Assembly: GCA_045538875.1 (NCBI GenBank)
Contig: JAZQEG010000024.1
Location: 1-64,000 of the forward strand
From: RGIG4708 sp045538875
GTDB taxonomy: Bacteria; Bacillota; Clostridia; UMGS1810
Direction of reading: 5' to 3'
Length of the DNA: 64,000 bases
The position numbers and the translations under genes are program-made. Below, piece after piece: positions 1-8,164 of the stretch; position 1 is the stretch's first letter; every line of letters begins with the position of its first letter. The notes under the pieces were generated by a model, which saw nothing but the letters and a program-made list of their open reading frames with translations, was not told the DNA's origin and did no database searches.

Positions 1-179
1 TATGCAAAGGCTGTGGTCTTTGCGAAACAGTGTGTCCTAAAAAAATCGTGGCTATCGATAAAGATAAGCTCAATAAGAAGGGATACAATCCTGCAGGCGT
101 AACCGACATTGAAAAATGTATCGGATGCGCATTCTGCGCGATGATTTGTCCCGACTGTGCGATAGAAGTAAAGGAGTGA
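1..179 (+). CDS. 2-oxoacid:ferredoxin oxidoreductase delta subunit (ferredoxin-like), 5' partial
   Basis: The reading frame is open from the left edge to the TGA at 177-179, so the start lies outside the window. The visible part holds two 4Fe-4S cysteine clusters of the CxxCxxCxxxCP type (CKGCGLCETVCP and CIGCAFCAMICP). It is followed after five bases by the alpha subunit, in the usual delta-alpha-beta-gamma order of these oxidoreductases. By family it passes electrons from the thiamine-diphosphate centre to external ferredoxin in the cytoplasm. The ribosome binding site of the next gene (aaaggag, 170-176) lies inside its last codons. Confidence 0.9.
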   Translation, partial: CKGCGLCETVCPKKIVAIDKDKLNKKGYNPAGVTDIEKCIGCAFCAMICPDCAIEVKE

Positions 180-184
180 GCATA

Positions 185-1255
185 ATGGAAGAGAAAGTTT
201 TAATGAAAGGTAACGAAGCTTTGGCACGTGCCGCTATCGAAGCAGGCTGCCGTCATTTCTTCGGATATCCCATAACTCCTCAGACAGAGGTTGCGGCATA
301 TATGGCAAAAAGAATGCCAAAAATCGAAGGAGGCACATTTCTTCAGGCAGAATCCGAAATTGCCGCTATAAATATGGTAATCGGTGTTGCATCAACAGGT
401 AAAAGAGTTATGACATCATCATCAAGCCCCGGTATTGCACTAAAGAGCGAAGGTCTTTCGTATCTTGCAGGCTGCGACCTGCCTGCACTTGTGCTTAATG
501 TACAAAGAGGAGGCCCTGGCCTTGGCGGAATCCAGCCATCACAGTCCGACTATTTTCAGGCTACCAAAGCAGGCGGCCACGGTGACTTCCGTATGATTGT
601 TTTGGCTCCTGCATCTGTTCAGGAAATGGTAAGCCTTACATTTAAAGGGTTTGACCTTGCCGAAAAATATCGTATGACATCAATGCTCCTTGCCGATGGC
701 ACAATGGGTCAGATGATGGAGCCTGTATCGCTTGATATGGGAGAGGTTGAAGCTCATGACAAATCATGGGCGGTAACAGGCACCAAAGAAGAGAGAGAGC
801 CAAACATTATCAACTCACTCTTTTTAAAGCCCGAAGAGCTTGAACAATTTAACATCAACCGCTACAAAAAATATGCTCATATAGAAGAAAACGAGGTTAT
901 GTACGACGAATATATGATGGACGATGCCGAAATTTGTGTAGTTGCATTTGGTGTGGCAGCGCGTGTATCGCAAAATGCTATTGACGAGGCAAGAAAGCAG
1001 GGCATCAAGGTTGGTATGATTAGGCCAATCACACTCTGGCCGTTCCCTAAAAAAGTATTAAATGAGGCGGCAGACAAAGTAAAGGCTTTTGTTTCGGTAG
1101 AGCTTAATATGGGCCAGATGATAGAGGATATTGAACTTGCAACAAGATGCAAAAAGCCTGTACTTCTTTGCAATCGAAGCGGCGGTATGATTCCTACAAC
1201 ACAAAATGTACTTGATAAAATTATTGAAGCATCAAAACAGGGAGGTGCAAACTAA
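185..1255 (+). CDS. 2-oxoacid:ferredoxin oxidoreductase alpha subunit (VorB/KorA type)
   Basis: A 356-residue protein starting MEEKVLMKGNEA. An in-frame ATG at 116 lies within the ferredoxin gene and has no ribosome binding site, so the ATG at 185 is preferred. The N-terminal half has the pyrimidine-binding domain of the pyruvate/2-oxoacid:ferredoxin oxidoreductase family (GYPITPQTEV near residue 28, the GGPGLGG loop), and the C-terminal half the transketolase-C-like domain (RPITLWPFP). The complex oxidatively decarboxylates a 2-oxoacid to acyl-CoA while reducing ferredoxin. Subunit organisation resembles 2-oxoisovalerate or 2-oxoglutarate enzymes, but the substrate cannot be fixed from sequence. 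Its TAA shares one base with the next ATG, so the subunits are translationally coupled. Confidence 0.93.
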   Translation: MEEKVLMKGNEALARAAIEAGCRHFFGYPITPQTEVAAYMAKRMPKIEGGTFLQAESEIAAINMVIGVASTGKRVMTSSSSPGIALKSEGLSYLAGCDLPALVLNVQRGGPGLGGIQPSQSDYFQATKAGGHGDFRMIVLAPASVQEMVSLTFKGFDLAEKYRMTSMLLADGTMGQMMEPVSLDMGEVEAHDKSWAVTGTKEEREPNIINSLFLKPEELEQFNINRYKKYAHIEENEVMYDEYMMDDAEICVVAFGVAARVSQNAIDEARKQGIKVGMIRPITLWPFPKKVLNEAADKVKAFVSVELNMGQMIEDIELATRCKKPVLLCNRSGGMIPTTQNVLDKIIEASKQGGAN

Positions 1256-2004
1256 TGGTAGTATTTGAAAAACCAAAAGCATTAACAGATACCCCTCTTC
1301 ACTATTGTCCGGGTTGTACACACGGTATTATTCACCGTCTTGTTGCCGAGGTTATAGATGAGCTTGGCATAAGAGGCAGAACCATCGGTGTTGCTCCCGT
1401 TGGCTGCAGTGTATTTGCATACAATTACTTTAATGTTGATATGGTTCAGGCTGCACACGGCAGAGCTCCTGCTGTTGCAACAGGCGTAAAACGCAGTGAC
1501 CCCCAAAACAACATAGTATTTACCTATCAGGGCGACGGTGACCTTGCGGCTATCGGTACTGCCGAAACAGTTCACTCAGCTGCAAGAGGCGAAAATATTA
1601 CAGTTATATTTGTAAACAATGCAATTTATGGTATGACAGGTGGTCAGATGGCACCAACAACTCTGCCGGGTCAGGTAACACAAACATCGCCATACGGCAG
1701 AGATACAAATATGGTAGGCTTTCCTGTAAAGGTGTGCGAAATGCTTTCGCAGGTAGATGGCGCAGCATATTTAGAGCGAGTTGCAGTAAACAATGTAAAA
1801 AATATCAAAGCAGCAAAAGCAGCTATTAAAAAAGCATTTGAGTATCAGATAGAGGGCAAAGGCTTTTCACTTATCGAAGTGCTTTCAACCTGCCCTACAA
1901 ACTGGGGTATGACACCTGTTAATGCGCTTAAATGGCTTGAACAAAATATGATGCCATACTATCCGCTTGGTGTATACAAGGACAAATACAAGGAGGAAAA
2001 ATAA
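1255..2004 (+). CDS. 2-oxoacid:ferredoxin oxidoreductase beta subunit (thiamine diphosphate binding)
   Basis: A 249-residue subunit carrying the thiamine-diphosphate site: CPGC at residues 18-21, the GDGD motif from residue 93, and NNAIYGMTGGQ from residue 121, spaced as in the GDG-x(about 27)-NN thiamine motif. It supplies the cofactor for decarboxylation of the 2-oxoacid and works with the adjoining alpha, gamma and delta subunits. The stop codon directly abuts the ATG of the gamma subunit, and an aaggagg-like site lies in the last codons. Length and motifs are normal for the KorB/VorA family. Confidence 0.93.
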   Translation: MVVFEKPKALTDTPLHYCPGCTHGIIHRLVAEVIDELGIRGRTIGVAPVGCSVFAYNYFNVDMVQAAHGRAPAVATGVKRSDPQNNIVFTYQGDGDLAAIGTAETVHSAARGENITVIFVNNAIYGMTGGQMAPTTLPGQVTQTSPYGRDTNMVGFPVKVCEMLSQVDGAAYLERVAVNNVKNIKAAKAAIKKAFEYQIEGKGFSLIEVLSTCPTNWGMTPVNALKWLEQNMMPYYPLGVYKDKYKEEK

Positions 2005-2541
2005 ATGACAAGTAATATTTTAATTGCAGGCTTTGGTGGCCAGGGTATATTATTTTCAGGTAAATTCCTCGCTTACGAAGGTCTTTTGGAGCAAAAAGAG
2101 GTTAGCTGGCTTCCATCGTACGGCCCCGAAATGCGTGGCGGTACAGCAAATTGCTCAATTATTATCAGCGACACAAAGGTAGGTTCGCCAATTGTAAACG
2201 AGCCCGACATTTTAATTGCAATGAACGCTCCTTCGCTCGAAAAATATGAGCCCGCAACAGTTAGCGGCGGTAAGATTTTTGTGGATAGCTCACTTATTGA
2301 CAAAAAGGTGCAAAAGCAAGATGTTGAGGCATATTATATCCCTGCAACAAAGCTTGCACTCGACAACAACCTCAAAGGCCTTGCAAATATGATTATGATT
2401 GGCCTTATGATTAAAAAAACAGGCATTATGCCTTTACAAAATGTTGAACGAACACTTAAAAAGGTTATTCCTGCAAAAAAAGCAGATATGCTCCAGCTTA
2501 ACATTAAAGCTATTGAGCTTGGCTACAATTATCAGGCATAA
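2005..2541 (+). CDS. 2-oxoacid:ferredoxin oxidoreductase gamma subunit
   Basis: A 178-residue protein with the gamma-domain signature GFGGQGILFSGK near the N-terminus and GPEMRGGTANC near residue 40. In four-subunit enzymes this domain contributes to CoA binding and assembly. It is the last subunit of the delta-alpha-beta-gamma operon. Forty-six bases separate it from the cupin regulator, with no terminator between, so cotranscription is likely. Confidence 0.92.
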   Translation: MTSNILIAGFGGQGILFSGKFLAYEGLLEQKEVSWLPSYGPEMRGGTANCSIIISDTKVGSPIVNEPDILIAMNAPSLEKYEPATVSGGKIFVDSSLIDKKVQKQDVEAYYIPATKLALDNNLKGLANMIMIGLMIKKTGIMPLQNVERTLKKVIPAKKADMLQLNIKAIELGYNYQA

Positions 2542-2587
2542 TAAAAACCATAATTTTTATGAGTATAATTATAAGGAGGATACAATT

Positions 2588-3136
2588 ATGAATACTCAAA
2601 TCAAAGACATCGGTATGCGTCTGGCATCGCTCCGTGACGATATGGGTATTTCTGTTGAGAGTATGGCAGAAAAACTCGGCGTAGATGCTAATGTTTACCA
2701 GAAATACGAAATTGGCGAAATGGACTTCTCATTCAGCTTTATTTACAATGCTGCCGAAATTCTCGGAGTTGATGTCCTCGACCTTATAAGCGGCGACCAG
2801 CCTACACTTTCTATGTGCAGTATGGTTAAAAAAGGCAAAGGCTACTCTGTTCAGCGTGAAGAGGAATATGACTACAAGCATCTTGCGTTTACCTTCCGCA
2901 ACAAAAAAGCAGAACCGTTTTTGGTTACAATCGAACCTGATACAAAAGCACCTGTTATGCATTCTCACGACGGTCAGGAATTTAACTATGTAATTTCAGG
3001 CAAAATGAAATTTTTTATTGGTGATATTTCCTACGAGCTCGAGGAGGGCGACAGTGTGTATTTTGATGCAGGAGTACCTCACGCAGAGCAGGCAATAGAC
3101 GGCAAAGCACAGTTTATTGCGGTAGTAGTTAAGTAA
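2588..3136 (+). CDS. XRE-family transcriptional regulator with C-terminal cupin domain
   Basis: A 182-residue protein: a helix-turn-helix of the XRE/HTH_3 type at about residues 7-62 (SVESMAEKLGVDANVYQKYE) followed by a cupin_2 beta-barrel at about 110-180 (MHSHDGQEFNYVISGKMKFFIGD, with the later PHAEQ histidine). An upstream in-frame start at 2441 falls inside the gamma subunit; the ATG at 2588 follows aaggagg at 2573-2579. Such fusions are small-molecule-sensing repressors. The position between the oxidoreductase and an acyl-CoA synthetase suggests it senses a metabolite of that pathway, which is inference. Confidence 0.88.
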   Translation: MNTQIKDIGMRLASLRDDMGISVESMAEKLGVDANVYQKYEIGEMDFSFSFIYNAAEILGVDVLDLISGDQPTLSMCSMVKKGKGYSVQREEEYDYKHLAFTFRNKKAEPFLVTIEPDTKAPVMHSHDGQEFNYVISGKMKFFIGDISYELEEGDSVYFDAGVPHAEQAIDGKAQFIAVVVK

Positions 3137-3226
3137 TTATAAAATACAACCATGCTGAGCTTGCATATAAACTTGGCTTTATGTGCGGCTCAGCCTTTAA
3201 CACATAGAATTGGAGGCGATGCCGTT

Positions 3227-4921
3227 ATGGCAATATACGAAAAATTTGTCGGTGCCTCCCGTGACGACTTTTTGTCACTAAAGGACGCACAGACAAACTA
3301 TAAATTAACTTATTCAGACGATTTTAACTTTGCATATGATGTAGTAGATGAGCTTGGTAAACACAAGCCCGATAAACTTGCGATGATTTGGCTTTCAAAC
3401 AACGGAGAGGAAAAACGCTTTACCTTTCGTGATTTGATGATTTATTCAAACAAGGCAGCCAACTACTTTAACTATATGGGCATCAAAAAAGGCGATGTTG
3501 TAATGCTCACGCTAAAGCGCAGCTACCTTTTTTGGTTTTGTATACTGGCACTCCACAAAATCGGTGCAATAGTAGTGCAGGCGACAGATATGCTTAAGGG
3601 TAAGGACTATGTTTACAGATGTAACGCAGGCAATGTAAAAGCCGTTGTAATTACAGGTGACGGGAGTGCAACCGAATACTTTGACGAAATGAAGGACCAA
3701 TACGACCATCCTGTACTTAAATTTGTTACAAAGCACAAAAATGCAGGCGATGGCTGGATAGATTTTGAGCAAGGGCTTGAAATGGCGAGCGAAGAATGGC
3801 TCCGCCCCACAGGCGATGCTGCAACAACTGTGCACGACACAATGCTTATGGCATTTTCGTCGGGCACAACAGGCTACCCCAAAATCATCACTCACAACTT
3901 TGCATATCCGCTTGGCCACATTATGACAGGCGTATTTTGGCACAGAGTTGTAGACGGAGGCTTGCATTTTACAATTTCCGATACAGGCTGGCTCAAATCA
4001 CTCTGGGGCAAAATTTACGGTCAGTGGTTTGGCGAGTCGGCAGTTATGGTTTACGACTTTGACAAATTTGATGCAAAAAGCATTTTGTCGGTGCTCGAAA
4101 AATATCAGGTTACCACCTTTTGTGTACCTCCTACAATGTATCGTATGATGCTTTTGGAGGATGTAAAAAAATATGATTTGTCATCACTTGTGCATTGCTG
4201 TACAGCAGGTGAGGCACTCAACCCCGAAATATATAACAAATGGCTTGAGGCAACAGGCCTTAAAATATACGAAGGCTTTGGCCAGACCGAAACAACACTT
4301 TGTATAGGTACAATTTACCCTTGGACAGAGCCAGTACCAGGTGCAATAGGGCTGCCTGTTCCTGGCTTTGATGTGCACATTCTCGATAGCGACAACCAGT
4401 CGTGCCCTCGCGGTACAACAGGCGAAATTTCTATCAGAGTTTTGAGCTTTGACCGAAAATCCTGCGGACTTTTGGATACCTACAACTTTAGCAAAGAGGA
4501 TACCGACAAAGCAATGCACGATGGTTTTTATCACACAGGTGATACTGCATATCGTGACGAGCGTGGAATGTTTCGCTATGTAGGCCGTAATGATGATGTA
4601 ATTAAATCATCGGGCTACCGTATAGGACCTTTTGAAATTGAAAGCGTGCTTATGGAGCACCCTGCTGTAAATGAGGTTGCGGTTACAGGTGTGCCCGATA
4701 AAATCCGTGGCTTTGCAGTAAAAGCAACAATTGTTTTGTCAAACGGCTTTGCACCATCTGACGCACTTATAAAAGAGCTGCAGGAGTATGTTAAAAAGAA
4801 CACTGCTCCTTACAAATACCCTCGTATAGTGGAATTTGTAGAGGAACTGCCAAAAACATTTAACGGCAAAATACGCCGTACCGAAATTCGTGAAAACGAT
4901 ATGAAAAAGGCACAAGCATAA
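3227..4921 (+). CDS. AMP-forming acyl-CoA synthetase (acetyl/medium-chain acyl-CoA ligase family)
   Basis: A 564-residue adenylate-forming enzyme. Motifs in order: the phosphate-binding loop FSSGTTGYPK, the YEGFGQTETT motif, the YHTGDTAYRDERG hinge region, the core GYRIGPFEIES and the C-terminal catalytic lysine region NGKIRRTEIR. It converts a carboxylic acid, ATP and CoA to acyl-CoA, AMP and PPi. The start at 3227 follows tggagg at 3211-3216; upstream in-frame codons from 3152 belong to a leader with a gctgagc/gctcagc inverted repeat. With the oxidoreductase upstream it may interconvert acyl-CoA and acid in branched-chain or aromatic 2-oxoacid metabolism. The exact acid is not deducible. 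Confidence 0.9.
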   Translation: MAIYEKFVGASRDDFLSLKDAQTNYKLTYSDDFNFAYDVVDELGKHKPDKLAMIWLSNNGEEKRFTFRDLMIYSNKAANYFNYMGIKKGDVVMLTLKRSYLFWFCILALHKIGAIVVQATDMLKGKDYVYRCNAGNVKAVVITGDGSATEYFDEMKDQYDHPVLKFVTKHKNAGDGWIDFEQGLEMASEEWLRPTGDAATTVHDTMLMAFSSGTTGYPKIITHNFAYPLGHIMTGVFWHRVVDGGLHFTISDTGWLKSLWGKIYGQWFGESAVMVYDFDKFDAKSILSVLEKYQVTTFCVPPTMYRMMLLEDVKKYDLSSLVHCCTAGEALNPEIYNKWLEATGLKIYEGFGQTETTLCIGTIYPWTEPVPGAIGLPVPGFDVHILDSDNQSCPRGTTGEISIRVLSFDRKSCGLLDTYNFSKEDTDKAMHDGFYHTGDTAYRDERGMFRYVGRNDDVIKSSGYRIGPFEIESVLMEHPAVNEVAVTGVPDKIRGFAVKATIVLSNGFAPSDALIKELQEYVKKNTAPYKYPRIVEFVEELPKTFNGKIRRTEIRENDMKKAQA

Positions 4922-4922
4922 A

Positions 4923-4965
4923 AACAAACGGGGGCACATTTTAAATGTGCCCCCGTTTGTTTTGC
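4923..4965. terminator. bidirectional intrinsic terminator
   Basis: A long perfect hairpin with stem acaaacgggggcacattt and its complement, bounded by A- and T-rich tails on both sides. It sits between the convergent acyl-CoA synthetase and anti-sigma genes and can end transcription from either side. Confidence 0.9.
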
Positions 4966-4966
4966 A

Positions 4967-5671
4967 TTATTTTAATATTGATACAAGCAGCTGGCTAATT
5001 TCCTTTTCAGTTGTTTTAACACCTGTAACCTTGCAGCTTAAGTTTTTTACCTTTGTATATACAGTGTAGCTGTCGTCATAAAATACTACAGCTTCATTTC
5101 CGTTTATGTGTGTTTTAACAAACTTTTTATTTTCAAAATACTCATTGTTTTTATTAGCATCAAGGCTCAAATTTATGCTGATGCTTCGCTCTCCCTTGCC
5201 AATATATGTTATATCCCAGTTTTCAACCTCACCGTCAACAAAACTACTCTCGCTCTGTGTTATGTTTTGCATATCATCGGGTATTTTAGCTAAATTAGTT
5301 ATGTCAACGCCTGCTTTTTTACAAAACTGCTCATATGTCAGCTGATAGGTGTGAGTATGCTGCAATTGGCGTGTCAAATTTTGCATGCCGTCTTGCTCGC
5401 TTGCTTTGCTTAATGCATAGCTTGTAACATCTGAGGGAGTGTTTTTAACAATTTGTGTTTGCATGTGCCCCGCACTGCTGTTAAACATTGCAATTGATGC
5501 TGCAAATACAAATACCGCTATAGCAGCGCCTGCCAGATGTATGTAAATTTTTTTAAAATTTATTACCCTTTTGCCGTATACCTTTTTATTTATATTTTCA
5601 AACATTCTTTGTTTTTGCTTATCTGTTGGATTAAATGCGTCAAATGCTCTTTTGAGCTGTTGTTTATCCAT
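4967..5671 (-). CDS. probable anti-sigma factor, single-pass membrane protein
   Basis: A 234-residue protein with a basic cytoplasmic N-terminus (about residues 1-38), one membrane segment near residues 41-60 (HLAGAAIAVFVFAASIAMF) and an extracytoplasmic C-terminal domain of about 170 residues. The start at 5671 overlaps the last eight bases of the upstream ECF sigma gene and follows gaggagg. The overlap and topology are typical of a membrane anti-sigma factor that holds its partner sigma factor. There is no clear zinc-binding HxxxCxxC motif, so it is not a ZAS-domain protein. Function is assigned by context. Confidence 0.7.
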   Translation of the reverse strand: MDKQQLKRAFDAFNPTDKQKQRMFENINKKVYGKRVINFKKIYIHLAGAAIAVFVFAASIAMFNSSAGHMQTQIVKNTPSDVTSYALSKASEQDGMQNLTRQLQHTHTYQLTYEQFCKKAGVDITNLAKIPDDMQNITQSESSFVDGEVENWDITYIGKGERSISINLSLDANKNNEYFENKKFVKTHINGNEAVVFYDDSYTVYTKVKNLSCKVTGVKTTEKEISQLLVSILK

Positions 5672-6158
5672 TATTATCCTCCTCAAGCTTAATTTTAAGC
5701 CTTTTACGCGCCTCGGCAAGCTGCGACCTTAATGTTGAATGGTTAATTTTAAGCATTTTAGCAATTTCCTCTGTGCTATACCCCTCATAATAAAACAAAT
5801 ATACAGGAATTTTGTATTTGTTGGGCAGGCTTTCAATTGCATCTTTTACATCACTTTTATCGGTGTTGTGGCTGTAGGATGGCTCGGTTATGCCCTCAAA
5901 GCTGTCACGCTTGGAGTGCCACCAGTGCTTAAGCATATTTTTGCACTCATTTTGGGCAATAACAATAAGCGATGCCTTAAGGTGACTTTCGCTATGGTAC
6001 TCTTTAGATGCCTTTATAAATTTTATAAAAACATTTTGAGCAGCATCTTCGGCATCTGGTGTATTTTTAAGCATCATAATGCATATTTTGTACACCATGT
6101 TTGCATATTTGTCATAAATTTGCGCAAATTTTTCTTGCGTGTATATGCTATCGCTCAC
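5664..6158 (-). CDS. ECF-type RNA polymerase sigma factor
   Basis: A 164-residue protein with sigma region 2 at about residues 10-75 (YANMVYKICIMMLKNTPDAEDAAQNVFIK) and region 4 at about 105-158 (IESLPNKYKIPVYLFYYEGYSTEEIAKMLKINHSTLRSQLAEARKRLK region), with no region 3, as in group 4 (ECF) sigma factors. The start is GTG after ggagg. It directs RNA polymerase to a small regulon, often including its own operon. The overlapping downstream membrane protein is its likely anti-sigma factor. Confidence 0.9.
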   Translation of the reverse strand: MSDSIYTQEKFAQIYDKYANMVYKICIMMLKNTPDAEDAAQNVFIKFIKASKEYHSESHLKASLIVIAQNECKNMLKHWWHSKRDSFEGITEPSYSHNTDKSDVKDAIESLPNKYKIPVYLFYYEGYSTEEIAKMLKINHSTLRSQLAEARKRLKIKLEEDNNG

Positions 6159-6332
6159 AGCTTTTCCTCCATGTGTTCTGATAATAATACAATTTTGAAT
6201 AATAAAATGTTGAGCAAAATTAAAATTATTTTAAGCATATCTTACCACAAAAAAATATTATATTCAATAGCCTGCATATTACAACAAAATTTTTACTATA
6301 CATTAGTATATAATGGTTTTGAGGTGATAAGC

Positions 6333-7148
6333 TTGAAAATCACAGTGTATGCCGATGTGCTCTTTGTGGTAAATTTTGTAATAAATTACCTGCTTTTGTA
6401 CATAACAGCAATGCTGTGCAAAACACATTTAAAGCACATTAAAACAGGTATTTCATCTGCAATAGGCGCAATTTACGCAGTGGTTATGTTTGTGCCAAAT
6501 GTCCATTTTGCAGCAACACTGCTTGCCAAAATTGCCTTGTCGCTTGTGATGGTGTATGTGGCATTTGGCAGCATAAAATATTTTAAGCACTTGTGCTTTT
6601 TTTATGCAGTGTCACTCATTAGCGCAGGTGTTGTAACTGCATTTGTATACAGCGGCAGCCCTTATGTTTATTCAAACGGCGGAGTTGTATATATAAATGC
6701 TGGCATACATACAATAGTAATTGCTGCAATTGTAAGCTATTGTATTATACGCATAGCGTTTGGTGCATACAAAAAATATTCACTGCGTGACTATTTGCAA
6801 GTTGTTGTGTTAAAAGATGGCAAGGCAGCAAAATTAACTGTCCTTGTAGATACAGGCAACCTTTTGTGTGACCCCATACAAGGCAGCCCCGTTATTGTTG
6901 CCGAGCAATATGCCCTGCGCGGCATAATAGGAGGCGGAGATGTTTTTGAAAAAGCACAGCAAATAGATGGCGTAAGGCTTATTCCTTTTAGCACAATACA
7001 GTCCGACAACGGACTATTGGTTGGTTTTAAGCCCGACAAAATCTGCTGCAAAACACCGCTTAGGGATGATATTATAATAGCAGTCACACCCAAAAAATTT
7101 AATGCAGAATACAACGCACTGGCAGGCCCCCACAGCTTTGCCGACTAA
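6333..7148 (+). CDS. spoIIGA: sigma-E processing peptidase SpoIIGA
   Basis: A 271-residue protein with five to six hydrophobic membrane segments in the N-terminal half (about residues 5-150) and a C-terminal aspartic-protease-like domain with DTGN at residues 173-176. SpoIIGA is the mother-cell membrane protease that removes the pro-sequence of sigma-E during sporulation. The start is a TTG at 6333 preceded by gaggtg at 6321-6326 and by a TATAAT at 6309-6314; the longer open frame upstream runs antisense over the sigma gene and is not coding. The sigE gene follows after 25 bases, the standard arrangement. It is shorter than the B. subtilis protein (about 309 residues). Confidence 0.92.
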   Translation: MKITVYADVLFVVNFVINYLLLYITAMLCKTHLKHIKTGISSAIGAIYAVVMFVPNVHFAATLLAKIALSLVMVYVAFGSIKYFKHLCFFYAVSLISAGVVTAFVYSGSPYVYSNGGVVYINAGIHTIVIAAIVSYCIIRIAFGAYKKYSLRDYLQVVVLKDGKAAKLTVLVDTGNLLCDPIQGSPVIVAEQYALRGIIGGGDVFEKAQQIDGVRLIPFSTIQSDNGLLVGFKPDKICCKTPLRDDIIIAVTPKKFNAEYNALAGPHSFAD

Positions 7149-7173
7149 AAATTAGTCAGAAAGGAAAATTGCA

Positions 7174-7887
7174 ATGAATACACTGTTAAAACTTCCCGAC
7201 CTGTTTGAGAGCATAATGCTTAAGCTGTGCGACTCTTCGGCCGTTAACTACATAAATGGCTCGTCAACACTGCCTCCTCCTCTTCAAAAAGACGAAGAGC
7301 AGCAGCTTTTAGAGCAGCTTAAAAATGGGTCAAAAGATGCAAAAAATCGCCTTATAGAGCGCAATTTGCGCCTTGTTGTATACATAGCAAAAAAGTTTGA
7401 AAACACAGGTATATATGTAGAGGACCTTATTTCCATAGGCACCATAGGGCTTATAAAGGCAATAAATACATTTAACCCCGACAAAAACATAAAGCTTGCA
7501 ACATATTCTTCAAGGTGTATCGAAAACGAAATACTTATGTACCTGCGCAAAAACAACAACCGCAAAAGCGAAATTTCAATAGATGAGCCTCTCAATGTAG
7601 ACTGGGACGGCAACGAGCTTTTGCTGTCGGATATACTGGGCACCGACAATGATGTAATATGCCGACACCTTGAAAATGAGGTTGACAAGCAGCTTTTGCA
7701 AATTGCTCTTGGCAAGCTCAACAAGCGTGAACAGCGCATAATGGAGCTGCGCTTTGGTGTAAAAAGCGGATATTGCAAAACACAAAAAGAGGTTGCTGAT
7801 TTGCTGGGGATTTCGCAGTCGTATATTTCACGGCTCGAAAAACGCATCATTGCCCGCTTAAAAAGAGAAATTTCAAAAATGGTATAA
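7174..7887 (+). CDS. sigE: sporulation sigma factor sigma-E (mother cell)
   Basis: A 237-residue sigma-70 family protein with region 2 (ERNLRLVVYIAKKFENTG, then DLISIGTIGLIKA) and region 4 (EVADLLGISQSYISRLEKR). The first roughly 30 residues form a hydrophobic pro-sequence (LFESIMLKLC), the part cleaved by SpoIIGA. It follows spoIIGA directly, which separates it from sigma-K and sigma-G. It drives early mother-cell transcription. The ATG follows aaggaaaa at 7161. Confidence 0.95.
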   Translation: MNTLLKLPDLFESIMLKLCDSSAVNYINGSSTLPPPLQKDEEQQLLEQLKNGSKDAKNRLIERNLRLVVYIAKKFENTGIYVEDLISIGTIGLIKAINTFNPDKNIKLATYSSRCIENEILMYLRKNNNRKSEISIDEPLNVDWDGNELLLSDILGTDNDVICRHLENEVDKQLLQIALGKLNKREQRIMELRFGVKSGYCKTQKEVADLLGISQSYISRLEKRIIARLKREISKMV

Positions 7888-7898
7888 GTTTATTAATA

Positions 7899-7956
7899 AA
7901 ACGGCAACCTTTTAGTGCTTTTAAAGGCATTGTTCATTTTGGTTGCCGTTTTTGTT
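7899..7956 (+). terminator. intrinsic terminator after sigE
   Basis: A stem of acggcaacc paired with ggttgccgt, with a long AT-rich loop of about 30 bases, followed by a T-run (gttttttttg type). It ends the spoIIGA-sigE operon. Confidence 0.75.
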
Positions 7957-8062
7957 TTTTGTTATACAATGAGCTTTAAAAGCCAAAATGTCAACAACGG
8001 CATACAAAACATAGCCAATTTTTTAATCAAATGACAAATATATATAAAAAAATTGCAAAAAC

Positions 8063-8128
8063 GCAACCAAAAGTTGCAAAAATTTCAAATAAAAGTTGCT
8101 TGATAACAAACATTTGCTTTGATATTAT
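8063..8128 (+). promoter_or_regulatory. promoter with candidate operator for the HTH-mutase gene
   Basis: TTGATA at 8100-8105 and TATTAT at 8123-8128 are spaced by 17 bases. Just upstream is a perfect inverted repeat GCAAC-N5-GTTGC at 8063-8077, and a further GTTGC half-site lies at 8095-8099 against the -35 box. The rest of the 277-base gap from 7888 holds the sigE terminator and AT-rich sequence. The palindrome is a reasonable binding site for the HTH domain encoded by the downstream gene (autoregulation), which is inference. Confidence 0.6.
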
Positions 8129-8164
8129 AAAGTTGATTGTAATTTAAAGCCGGAGGGATTTAAA

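Noticed and set aside
5739..6332. long N-terminal extension of spoIIGA
   Set aside because: It is antisense to the ECF sigma gene; the TTG at 6333 has a ribosome binding site and gives a normal SpoIIGA N-terminus.
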